Assembly (NCBI GenBank): GCA_038025085.1
Contig: CM076148.1
Span: 38,461,691 to 38,525,690, forward strand
Origin: Tetragonia tetragonoides
Taxonomy: Eukaryota; Streptophyta; Magnoliopsida; Caryophyllales; Aizoaceae
Length of the DNA: 64,000 nucleotides
Direction of reading: 5' to 3'
Position numbers and translations under genes: made by a program. The notes beneath the pieces are model-generated. The model did no database searches. It was not told where the DNA came from and was given only the letters and a program-made list of their open reading frames with translations. Each line of letters begins with the position of its first letter. Within the stretch, counting starts at the first letter, position 1. Below, piece by piece: positions 1-11,368 of the stretch.

Positions 1-1397
1 ACCCTCATGTGCCCCTCATGTGACTTTTAAATGATTTGACCAAATAATTAAAAACTGATTTGACCAAGCTTTTATTTATCTATTTGTAATTAAATTGTTT
101 GACCAAATAAACCCAAAAATTTTCCCCTTTCTCTCTCCTCCCTTTCTCTCTCTGTCAGTTTCCCTTTATCTTCTCCGTTTCATTTTCTCTTTCCGGCAAG
201 AACGTCCCTCTCTCCTCACCACCACCCACCCAACCCAGCGCCTCTCTCCTCGCAACCCAGCGCCCTCTCTCCTCGCCACCACCACCCAACCCAGCGCCCT
301 CTCTCCTCGCAACCACTCACCTAACCCAGCGCCTCTCTTCTGGCTCCGGCGAGGACATCGGCTCCGGCGGGGGATTCTAATGTTGATGTCATGGTAGTAT
401 ATATATTGGCAAACTGGCATGTATTAGACTTTTTAAATGCTCATATTTCTGTTTCACTACGGACACACTCAGGCACCAAATGAACTACAAAGGACAATCT
501 CCAATTGCAAAAAGCTAAAGGATGTATATTATACAGGACACACCAAATCAGAGAAATATACAGCTTTCACTAACAAAGATAATAATGAAGAAAAAGTTTA
601 CCAGCCACCCATCAAATCCCAGAGCAATCGCAAGCTCATACACAGCCATGAGTGATATAAGAAAAGAAAATAGAGGCAGATATGAGGTTACCTGGTGTAT
701 GACGATGTCTAACTTAAAAGTAAACCGTTAATCCCATCCACATACACAAGAACAGTGATTGGATGCTAGGAGTTGATGATTCAAACACATGACAGCACGC
801 CATTATAACCAATCAAAATCGAAATTCGACCACCAAATATGATTTCAGATCGAAATTATAGAACAAAATCGAAAACTAAGACAAAAACGAAAAATTTAAC
901 AAAAAAAAACTAAGGAGCTTAGCTTGAAAATGGCAGATCGCAGATTCTAAAGCTAATGCATGCCCGTCGAAGCTCGCCGGAGACTCAATCGGGAATTTCG
1001 CAAGTCATCGACCATGGTTCATGGCCGGAAATCACATATCGGTGGCTTGAGAGGCTCAATATGTGGTCGCCGACCAAAAATGGTGGTCGACAACCATTAA
1101 TGGCGGTTTGTGTGGGAGATGGAGAGAGAAAGGGAGATCGGAGATGGTGATCAGTACCTTTGAGCTGGTGTATACAGAGGAGATAGACGGAGAGAGAGTG
1201 TGTGAGCTTTTTCAAGGGCCATTAATGGTTGTCGCCGATGAAGAAACGGGGAGGGGAGAGAGGAGAGAGAAAGAGGGGAGAGAGGAGAGAGAAAGAGGAG
1301 AGAGTTTAATTAGTTTAGTTTAATTAGTTTAGTTAGTTTAATTTATTTAATTATTTGGTCAAATTATTTATAAGTCACATGAGGGACACGTGAGGGT
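1..1397. mobile_element. Non-autonomous element with long terminal inverted repeats
   Basis: Bases 1-53 read almost exactly as the reverse complement of 1347-1397; both carry the words CTCATGTGAC and ATTTGACCAAATAATTAA. Inside these ends the left arm is CT-rich (about 127-200) and the right arm GA-rich (about 1235-1310), so the inverted repeat may reach 150 bp or more. The interior has a GC-richer block (about 220-350) of repeated CCCAACCCAGCGCC-CTCTCTCCTCG units. No transposase is visible, so this would be non-autonomous; a Mutator-like origin is only a guess. The left end may be cut by the window edge, and I could not identify a target duplication. Confidence 0.65.
225..345. repeat. Minisatellite inside the inverted-repeat element
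   Basis: Four or five imperfect units of about 25-40 bp share the core AACCCAGCGCC followed by CTCTCTCCTCG. They give an open frame on both strands that is low-complexity and not a convincing gene. Confidence 0.6.
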
Positions 1398-3687
1398 AAA
1401 ATGGGAAGAAAATTAAGAGATTTGGTCGGAAAATTCACTTAAGGGGTGACTTCCACGGCGTTTGTAACATTAAAGGTGATACTGAACAAATAGCAAGAAT
1501 TCAGGGGGTACTGAACAAAAGGTGTAATTGTTAAGGTGGTTTTCACCAAATTACGCTTATTATTATTAAATAGTATGAGGCAAAAGTAGTGAGGTGTTGG
1601 AGCATAAGGGAATAAATAAATGATAAAAGGGTTATATTAGGAAAGAGACAGATAAGTGATAAAATAAGTTGGGGAGATAGAGAAGAGTGGTAGCTTTTAG
1701 GACAACTTTTAGGAGAAAGTGGATTTTGGGATGACGCATTGTGATTGGTGAGATGGGTATCTAACTAGACCCTCGAAGATTGTACTTTGACAAGGATCTG
1801 TTTGGACAGTTAAAAAATTCAACAAAATCAGAGGAGAGAGAGTGACTCAGTTAAGACACAGACAACATCACCCAACGCCGTCATCCAAACAGTTTGACAG
1901 GGCTACCCACCGTACAACTGGGAACTGGGGCAAAGACAAGTAGAACTCATAAAGAAATATTTAAAAGTCAGAAGAAAAGTCAGAAATTCCACAAATCGCA
2001 GTATATTTTGTGGAAAAAACTCAAAAGCTATGCAAAAATACCTTCTTTACATGTAATAGGGCTCGGAATGATAGATAATACAAAATTATATCAAGACATT
2101 GATTATCACTGAGTTATTTGACCATTTCACCATCTAAACCAACTTGTTGGAAATAAGATTGCATTTCTCTTAATGAACCTAAAACATGTTTGCAAATAGA
2201 ATCTACACTTCGTTTTGTTGTATATGGTGGTCGGGGTCAACTAGTCAATGGCCAGTAATAACCCATCTCACCTAGTATAGCAGCCACAAAGGTTCAACAT
2301 TGGGAAGAGTAAAGCCTCCATTTTCTTATGAGACGGTTTTATGGACGAGACAAGCAAAAATAAATATCATTTTTTTCCTATAAATATCACCTTTTCACCC
2401 ACGTTTTTGTATTCTGAGTGTTCAAATACAAAAGTATCACTTGTTTGTTCAGTTCCTTTTTTTTTTTTTTTTTTTTTTTAGAGGTATCACTTTTTTGCTC
2501 ACTCGGATATCTCTTTCACTTTTTTTGTATCACCTTATATATAAGTCTTTAAGGTAGTAAAGTTAGACTTTGTTTCCAAAAAGGCAAAGTTGAGTTGCAA
2601 ATTAAAGAGGTTTTTGATTTGGTCCTTGGCTAGATTTGGCCATGATATCATACAAGGGAAAGCGTGAGCTATGGATAGGGGCAATGGCCAATGGTAGCGT
2701 AGGCAATAGGTTCACATAACGCAACATATTATATCACTTTGCCTCTAGGAGCAGACAGCCTTGTTAGCAACAAAAGTACTACTTGTTCACAAACAAACAA
2801 TAGATCTAAACAAGACAATAACCATATGTGATATGACAGCAAAGTATCTTGTGTTGTGCCTTTTATTAGTTAGAAGAACCAAAAGCTAGGCAATTTACGG
2901 CATATTGTAAACAACCTCCCAGCAGCTGTAGAGCAAGACTGTACACATTCAAGAAACCTAAACTGCCCTATATCAAGCAGCCTCATGAACTAGATTCAAG
3001 TTGAAGGTCCTGTTTCAGTAATCTTTAACAGTTCAGAATTCCTCAATAGGTTTACAGTGTGAACACAGTTCCAAATACGATTTTTCGAGCAGAACCCAAT
3101 TGCCTTTACCACCAAAGAGGAAGCACTATGTTCCATGTCATGTACCATTACAATCTGATCATAAGCCAAGCAGAACTGCAACTATAAATGAAGGCATACA
3201 GCCAAATATATTTGGTATAGAATCAGTAATCTGACTATACAACCTCATAGTTCATACAATTAACTTTTACTGCTTACACACTAATTCAAGAATAATCCTC
3301 AACGGGGTTGGGGCGGGAGTTGGGGTGAAGGGAGCAGTTCTGCATCGTTCTTTAAAAACTACCATTAGGAGGAAATATAAAGCTGGAGGCTACCTAAATG
3401 TCTAAGGTAATCACACAATTACATCTTCTCAGTTTGATGCCCATAAAGCTAGAAGAAACACATGCAACATTATTCATGGAACAATACAAAGTTGGTTGCA
3501 ACAAGAGATAACTAAGGGGACCCAAATTTTGGGCTGCGAAAACATGTACAAAGACCACCCCCTTTCAACTATTAAAGGAAAAAAGAAGAAAAAAGCTCAG
3601 TTCCAAATGCCTTAACGAGCAACTCTAATCAAGTATTTTCCCTCTATAGATTTCTCAATACATAAATCAAAGCCTCTCGCCAAATAA
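1398..3687. other. Intergenic region, no gene seen
   Basis: No protein-like reading frame is recognisable. About 1792-1905 is bounded by opposed copies of CTGTTTGGA, which could be a small hAT-type MITE (weak). A T tract lies at about 2459-2479. The stretch from about 3300 to 3687 probably contains the 3'UTR of the minus-strand DUF863 gene, judged only from position. Confidence 0.5.
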
Positions 3688-6600
3688 CTAGCTCAAAGGC
3701 ACGGGAGGGGGAGGATTACCTGCAGGATACCTTTGTCTTCGGGGACGCCTTGTCTTCCCCCATCCTGTCAGGCTTCTATCCTCCAAAACCACTTCCGTAT
3801 TATTAATGGGTAGTTGTTGCTGCTGCTGCTGCTGTTGCTTCAATGGTGCGCAGACAGTGTTAGCTGTTGCAGCGGTAGATGCCACAGTCCGTCGCCTCCC
3901 TCTAGCACACCCGTTTCTGGTGGCATTCCTGCGATTTGGACCGGAATGCCAAGGATGACCTGTAGCTCTCATTAGCCCTCCAAATGTTTGAAGGTCTTCG
4001 GTTACTTCATGCCTCGAAAGGGATGCAAGGCCAGGGAGAATGTCTCTCTGAAAGTCCCTCCTTTGCCTTCCTCTACGTGCCTGCCCTTTACGTGTTCTAG
4101 TTGTTAAGACACATGGACCATTTTCCTGTATATTGGGGAATTCTGGAATGCTGGGTTTAGGAAAGGACTCCTCAACGCTACACTCTTTCAATCTCAGAGT
4201 CATTGCTTCAAAATCGTCCAACTCTGGTAAGTAAATCCCATCATCCTCATTCTTGTTCCTTTCATCTGGCACCAGCTGGCTATCAATGTCACTTCCACTT
4301 GAGCAGGCTATATCTACAAACCAATGAAGGGCTTCTTCCAAGGAAGCTTCTACCTGGGGGCAAGTAGTTTGTGCCTCCAATTGATCTAGGTTAACAGATG
4401 ATGAAATGGCAAGAATTGACTCGGCGGCTAACTTGGCAAGTTCAGCTTCTCCATCAGTGACCCCTTCTGGTAGTAACTCGGGCTGCTTGTTTGGCTCATT
4501 TATCAATGGATACTCCTCTGGAATAGGGTCGTCATCACTTTCAAGAACTACAGGGGCTTCCAAATCAATACCAGTTCCACCCTTGATGCTGGCCCTGTGG
4601 TCAATTAGAGAGGGTTCACAGGGCAATTCCTCCTCCATTATGCACGAGTTGAGATCAAAATGGTTTCGAAGAGCAACAGATTCTGTTTGGGTTTTCTCTT
4701 CAATGACCATAACCTCTGCATCCATGTTGCTCAGCTCACAATCTGCAGGCTCAAAAGGTACATTCATATCAAAAACACCTTTTCTCCGACTACTTCCAGT
4801 CGACACTCCTGATTGATTATGAATAGCAGAAGGGCTGATGACTGCAGCGTTCTCTTTCTTCGGCATGGGAGGGTTTTCGAATATAGGAACCCCAAGAATT
4901 TTTCTGCTGCTTGACCAGTCAGTGATCTCAGCCTTTTTAGCTTTAACATCAATGTCACATGAACTTGAAGCAAAAGAAGGGCCTCGGGAAAGAACTGCTT
5001 CCAATGGGTTCAGACCTTTACCCGATTGTTTAGCCTCATTACTGCAAGCAACCTTACCTCTAAGCCATGGCAAAACAGCCAAAGGATCCTTTGACCTGTG
5101 ATCATTGTCTACGATCTGAAAACCTTGCTGACTAATATGATCATTGGCCACACCATTTGGAAGTGGCACGTTCAAGTTCATATCTATCAGAGGGTTCACA
5201 TCTTTACGAGTTGCAGCCTTGAAATATTTATTACTGGCAGGCACTGTCTTATCATTGTAATTGCAATTTACATAATCAAAGCCAACTGGGGGAAAGCGAA
5301 CAGGTAGTTCTTTGTGAGAAGCTGAGGAGCCTTGGTAAAAACCATTTCTCACGGGTGGTTCAACCCCAAAGGCTGTATGAACTCCAGGGATGCTATTTAG
5401 ATTCCACTTATTACCAAAAAAGTCGTTGCTCTGAGCTGTCGATTGAGGACTCTTGCTGAAGGAAGCAGAAGTTAAAAAAGGACTAGCTTGGACCGCTATG
5501 GACTTTTGGCTCACACAGCTACCGGGTTTGCTCCAAGATGAGGCGCACTGGTCCCACGACTTCCTCAAATCAGAGGGATGAAACAAGGTAGGTTGATTTG
5601 GAACATGAGAAGGCAAAATAGGTTCGGGTATGTTGTAGTTAGACAGACAGTAGCTTCTGTCAGATTTTTCTACATTTACACCAGATTTTGCTCTCCATGG
5701 ATCTTGTTTGATATGATCACTGCTAAGAAATGCTGGAGGTTGACCAGCTTGATCAAGCAGAATTTGAATTGGTTGAGAAGGAGCAGGTGCCTTTTCTAAA
5801 TGGATTCCCTGATTGATGGATATCACACTGCCTTTATGTCGCTCTGTACACAACAGATTGAGACAATGGTTAGACAAATCACCACTATTTTAAGTACGTA
5901 TAACAGAATCAGCCTTTTCAAATCCAACTTTGCAGACTTCCTTTTAGCATAGCTTAATAGTATCTGATCAATGAAAAGCACTGTGCACGTTTACACAACT
6001 GTAATGCGTACTAATTACAAACAGAGCTGTCATATCAGCAGTTAATAGCACCTAATTGTCCAACTTTGCATATATTTTTTGAACTTCCACATCACAAATG
6101 ACAATTTGTTTCATAAAGTCATGATGCATCAAGCCTATGCCCATAAGATAAAACATAGAGAATAAACATATCTGAACCGCTAGATGCTGGGAAATTATGA
6201 CAATGGAGGTGAAGTCACACCACAATTCCTAAAGACAGGGATCTATATATATATACAAGTAAGACTTCATTATTACCTGATTCTAACGTGTAGCACAACC
6301 AGTCTTGGCCATTTTGTCTGTTTGGAAAGGATGAAGTATTCAAAGTCCCATTTAAGCTTCCATGCCTGGAATTCTGTGGAACATCCTTAGATGGACTTAA
6401 GAAGTTAGCAGAACAATCCCTGTACTGAACATCACTGCCAGCATGGCCCAAGAAGTCAACAGATGAGACAGCAGTTGTCTCTTCCACATTGAAGGGCTCA
6501 TTCAGGTCTGCCAAAGTCTTAGATTTATTGACATGTAAATCAGATCTAGATGCATCTCCATGACACTCCGTCTTAGCAGGGGAGTTCAGACACAGTTTTC

Positions 6601-7637
6601 CATTCCCAGATGCAAACTTTCCATTCTTATCAGGGGAGGGACTTAAATTGTCTGAAATTTTTGCATTGTCAAACTGCTCAACTTCATCTGTGTCAATATA
6701 CTCATCAGCTGGAAGTTGCAGATCTAGCATTCTTCTCCTAAGTTTTGCGGGCCTTGACTCTGAAACCTCCGAGTTCTTTGGGCTATAGCAATTCTGAAAT
6801 GGACTTGGACAAGCTTGTATGCTCTTTCCTTTGATGGAATGTGGTGAGGATTGAACAGTGTCTGGACCAGAAATAAGAGGTCTACCGCAAACAGAGTTTG
6901 CCAAGGGAAGGCTTGAGCCATTCCATCTTTGCATATCCTCAGATTGTATGTGGGAGGGCACAGGGCTCGATGATGATGATGTTTCATAAGGCACTCCCCG
7001 TTTAAATTGCTCTTTCCTCCTAACCTCCTCCATCAGGTTTCTCTGTACTCCGTAGAGTCGATGTAGTTCATAGACCTGGATAATAAGACATATTAACGAC
7101 AAATGAAAGGATCTTTGAGAGACAGATTAAGGGATAGAAGTCTTGTTCAAAATAAAGTCATCTAATTTCTGGACGGGCAAACAAAAGCTAGTGCAATTCC
7201 TCCCTCCCATCCACCACCACCCCAGGCATCCCCTATAAGATATACTCTATGTAATTTATGGGTACCAGACCTCACTTTGCTCAAAGAAAAGACATTGGGT
7301 TAATCATGCTCAGTCTTTGTAGTGAGTACTTAAACATTCCATAGCTAAGAGTAGATCATGTACATATATCAAACAACACCATTGAACTCGTGAGCATATA
7401 TACCTGATTCTTGAATATAGCTTCATGCTCAAGCATTGTTTGCTTTACAACATCCTTATCATATCCTGAATGTGAATCTGCAATTGTCCTTGGAAGAAAA
7501 CCATAAAAAAACTGTCCATTGGGCAAGCTATTATCACTGTAACAAGAAGGCCAATTTGCACCATTAGATTCGCGACTAATATCCCTCATTGAGCAATGTC
7601 CAGGCAAGTAATTTTCAATCTGCACTTTTGTTCCCAT
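3688..7637 (-). CDS. DUF863 family protein (plant-specific, unknown function)
   Basis: Four coding pieces on the minus strand: 7637-7404, 7075-6277 and 5843-3688, preceded by two untranslated bases of the first piece (acceptor at 7641-7640); the introns have GT-AG ends and the phases match. The product is 1062 aa, somewhat longer than my memory of the Arabidopsis relatives (about 870-900). The N-terminus (MGTKVQ, then YLPGHCSMRD) and the block beginning VYELHRLYGVQ-NLM are hallmarks of DUF863 proteins such as At1g69360 and At1g26620. The C-terminal part has DLNSCI, DLEAP and EALHWFVDIA blocks, an arginine/lysine-rich stretch that could be a nuclear signal, then a run of eight glutamines and a proline-rich end. 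Function is unknown; nuclear location is inferred. Start chosen because it gives the family N-terminus directly after the acceptor. Strictly there are three coding exons plus a 5'UTR exon, making four exons. Confidence 0.88.
3810..3842 (-). repeat. CAG/CAA repeat coding a glutamine run
   Basis: On the plus strand this reads TTGTTGCTGCTGCTGCTGCTG and similar; on the gene strand it encodes eight glutamines near the C-terminus of the DUF863 protein. Such tracts vary readily in length. Confidence 0.85.
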
Positions 7638-7639
7638 AC

Positions 7640-10600
7640 CTGCAAATTAACAGCCAAACATTGGAATGAGAAACACTCCCAACCTACAATAGAGCATTGC
7701 AGCAACTGAAGCCTTGCACAAACACTCTCTTAAACAACTAATTTCTTTTACTGACAGGATGTTAGTATTGGAAAGGCATAGGGCCTATCAGGATTATCAA
7801 GAAGGGGGAAGCAAAAGAATTATAGTAAGCAAAAGATATCCTTGTAACCCATGCCTCCTGCCCAACCTCCAGCAAACTATTCACTACCTCACAGTGGTAC
7901 TCATATTTCATGATCAATCCAACAATACAAATCATACAAGAATCAACTGCTCATTTTCTCCAAAAGATATGCAAAATTACATTGTTTCCTTAATAAGACA
8001 AAGTTGAGTTTAGGACTGCAATTAACAAAATTCCATATTACCTGCTACAAAATAGGACCTCGCATGCAAATTGCATAACAATACCAATATGTACCCTTAC
8101 TCAATGAGTTACTAAGTTGGCAGAGGTAACATGTGATTTTGCGTGTACACACTCTGCAAACTCATCAAATTTAGTTGACTGCTGCCTTTAAGCTATGTTA
8201 CTTGAACTTGTCTAAAAGAATTGGTACGGGTGTTGGATCTAGGTACATGTCACTTTGATCTGTTAATCCCATATCAAGAAGTGTCTTATGTTTTGATACC
8301 TATAAGGGACGCAGACACATAAACCATCGAAGAGGAATTCAGGTAGTATTGTTCTCAAACACCTAACACAATTGCCGGTCTAGGCTAGCAATCAAGTAAA
8401 GGATCATGTTTACAGCCACACTGACATACACCCCAGGAAAAAAAAACTCAAGCCACAGATCAATTGTACACATTTAGCAAATAAGAGGTCGACAGGAATT
8501 GGAAGTCGAATTCCATCTTTGGCATAAAATTCAGTTTCATGAAAGGATAAAATCACGAGAATCAGACAGTACCAATAACATGTAAACTTTCCCAAAAGGA
8601 GTGAACGCAAATTTTTGAAACATGAAAACATTCCATAAAATTCACCAGAATGAGTATCCTACTTTTCAGCCGAAAAGTTTCACTACAGAGATCAACGAAA
8701 ATCAACCTTCATTCAGTTAAATGAACATCAGATAGTTCCCCACATAGGCTAATAATCTGGTATCTGTTCAAAATTAAGATACATTCCACAAGAAAATTTT
8801 CCATGAAACGCAGCTACTTTCCAAATTCACTATAAAGCTTTGTCAATGCAGCTATTATATATTCCTCGTGTTACTCTTACACTCTTCAACAAGTCACCTA
8901 AGTGTCATCATTAACCTCACCTTACCTTCCAACATCACAAAGAAACTACAGATCCTGTCTATTTATGAACTTGATTTCTAAATGAACATTCAGCAGCGCC
9001 AACCCTTCAGTTTGAAGTGTCGTCCTCCAACCCCCATCCCAAACGAAGAAGAATCACATTCAGCAGCGCCAACCCTTCAGTTTGAAGTGTCATCCTCCAA
9101 CCCCCATCCCAAACGAAGAAGAATCTTCACTATGATACCCAATTACTCCTACGACATGACTTGGAAAATTACGAACACAGAGACTTCATTCAGTAAAACT
9201 GTAAAAGCACATATTTGAGAACCACGAGCCCCTAAAGTATCTGCAACATCAACTTAAAGCATGGCTTTCCCCCACGCGCTAGCTGTACGCCTTTACGCTT
9301 TATGAAGTATCTACAAGATCACTTCTATTATAGCACACTTGAAATCAAAAATACCATATTTGTGTCTGAGGGGACAATTCAAACATTGCAAAGTCCACTT
9401 TCTGGTAATGTTTAGAAAGGCAATCTATTAATTGGTCAAATAAGAGACTTACTTTGTTCACAGAAACTATAAATAAATCTAAAAAAAGCTGTTTTTAGTA
9501 CACACAGCAGTCAGCGTCCATGCAACGTAAGCATTGTCGTTACGTGCATGATTTGACACTTGCGCGCACAATATTTCACATATCTTGCAGCAAGTCAAAT
9601 TCAGATGGATTTTTTTTTCTTCCCTTCCCTTACCACCAATAAGCACATGTCAATACTTCCCAATCCAAAACCACCACAAACATGAGCTGTAACTTTGAAG
9701 CCACTATTAGGGAGGTTAATAAGCTATATGTCAGCACAAGCCCCTCGACAGAACTACCACACGGTGCATAAGTCTCTTACATCATGTTGTCTTCCACCCA
9801 TTTGAACAGCTTGATTCTGATTAAACATCCCAACTCCGGAATTAAAGTGTCGTCTAGTAATACTGTAACATGATACCCAAAAGATAATTATCAAATAGAA
9901 ATCTGGAAAATCTCTTACATTGTTGAATGAAATTTCACACCAATCCATTGATTGACTGTCATTCTTGTCGCTTAGCACCACCAGATAACAGAAAATGATG
10001 AGAGCTAAATGGAACTCTAGAAGGACTATGAAGTCTGAAAGGAAGACGAATACGACAAAGCCCCATCAAGCTCAAACTCCAAATTGCTAAATTTACCCTA
10101 AATTTAGCAAGTTCAAACCAGTCTCATATATGACCTCCATATTCAATCACCAATCATAAATCATCAAGAACAACTACACTTTTACATGAATCACACTCCC
10201 AAAACAAGCTAGCAAGTTAATATCCTAAATGTTAGATTATTTTAGTTAGACCAAGCAATCACAACAACTATGTGAACAGTTTACATCTGGAAACACCATA
10301 GCTTAGATAAAGTACTAAAATAAAAATATACTAAATAAGACTTGAATTCCCAAAACCCTACTGCCTGAAAACTGTTAAAAGGAATATCTATTCGAGACAT
10401 ATTAATTAATGAGACAACAGATCCCCAATAGATATACTCGCAACAAATTGGAAAAGTATTACATTCCCACATTAAATCCAAGCATATACATAAGAAAAAA
10501 CACAAGATTCCAACACTGAATTACCCAAAAAAATGCAATCAAACACCCATCAATTAACAAAACACCCAATTACACAATAAGAGTAAGAATTTAAATTTAA

Positions 10601-10704
10601 GAATAAAGAGTAACAAATGATCAAAACCCATAAACCAAAAACACCAGAAATCTAATTTAAGCAACAAGCTGAGAAGTAGAGAAAAATTAAAACAAAGATT
10701 TTAC
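7640..10704 (-). other. Probable 5'UTR intron of the DUF863 gene
   Basis: The acceptor TTGCAG ends two bases before the start codon at 7637. Upstream on the minus strand a good donor (AAAG followed by GTAAAA) lies at 10704, behind a CT-rich stretch typical of plant leaders. That would make a 3.06-kb intron in the leader. No other gene is recognisable in it; it contains a 70-bp tandem duplication at 8986-9125. The acceptor is clear, but the donor choice needs transcript evidence. Confidence 0.5.
8986..9125. repeat. 70-bp tandem duplication
   Basis: Two copies, 8986-9055 and 9056-9125, differ by about one base. Each starts ACATTCAGCAGCGCC and ends CGAAGAAGAATC. The near identity implies a recent event. 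A short open frame runs through it but looks accidental. Confidence 0.9.
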
Positions 10705-11122
10705 CTTTAGACCCACATCCTCCAATCAACTCTCCTTTCTCTCTCTAAAAACTCTTTCTCTCTCTCTCTCTGTCCTCAACAATCTGCCTATGAAAGATTC
10801 AATCATTCAATAGAGAGCTCTCTCCACACCCAGATAATAAAAGGAAGCAAAAGACACCTCCAAAGTCCCATCATGAAAATTCAGTCTCTTAAGACTGAAA
10901 AAGGGATGAACTTTACAAATGAGTTAAAAAGATTAAAATAAAAATAAAAAACCCTGTTTCAAAAAAACCCCAAAAAAATTAAACAAAGTGAATATTTTTC
11001 AAAACACCATTTAAGGAGAGAGAGAGAGCTCATTAGATCGTCATCAGGTAATAAGAAGAGGAAAAAGATGGAGATTTCGATCTGCTGGGCCAGTGTCTGA
11101 AACAAAGAAGAGAGAGAGAACT

Positions 11123-11166
<44 letters not shown>

Positions 11167-11250
11167 GTTTTTGTAGAGAGAGAATGAGAGAGATCCCAGA
11201 TAAGAAATCTTCACACAAACAAACGACCTTCTAAGAACAGTGACATGAAA
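10705..11250 (-). promoter_or_regulatory. Probable 5'UTR exon and core promoter of the DUF863 gene
   Basis: On the gene strand this region is strongly CT-rich, with a (CT)n run at 11121-11163 and shorter CT runs at 10740-10775, a usual composition for plant leaders. It ends in a good splice donor at 10704. The transcription start cannot be fixed from sequence alone. Confidence 0.4.
11121..11163. repeat. (GA)n microsatellite
   Basis: About 20 GA units with few interruptions. It lies in the probable leader of the minus-strand DUF863 gene, where it reads CT. Confidence 0.9.
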
Positions 11251-11307
11251 TTTGTCAACATCCGGTCTCTTTTTATTCTCTGCTTTTTCATATCAGTATA
11301 TCACTCT

Positions 11308-11310
11308 TCT

Positions 11311-11366
<56 letters not shown>
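11308..11366. repeat. (CT)n microsatellite
   Basis: A long CT run with one CTC interruption, about 150 bp from the (GA)n run at 11121. The two are complementary and could pair as a hairpin or form non-B DNA. Confidence 0.9.

Positions 11367-11368
<2 letters not shown>

Noticed and set aside
4406..5307. Antisense reading frames opposite the DUF863 gene
   Set aside because: They are shadows of a well-supported exon on the other strand.
8982..9218. Small gene across a 70-bp duplication
   Set aside because: The frame is produced by the tandem duplication inside a probable intron, with no start context or family likeness.
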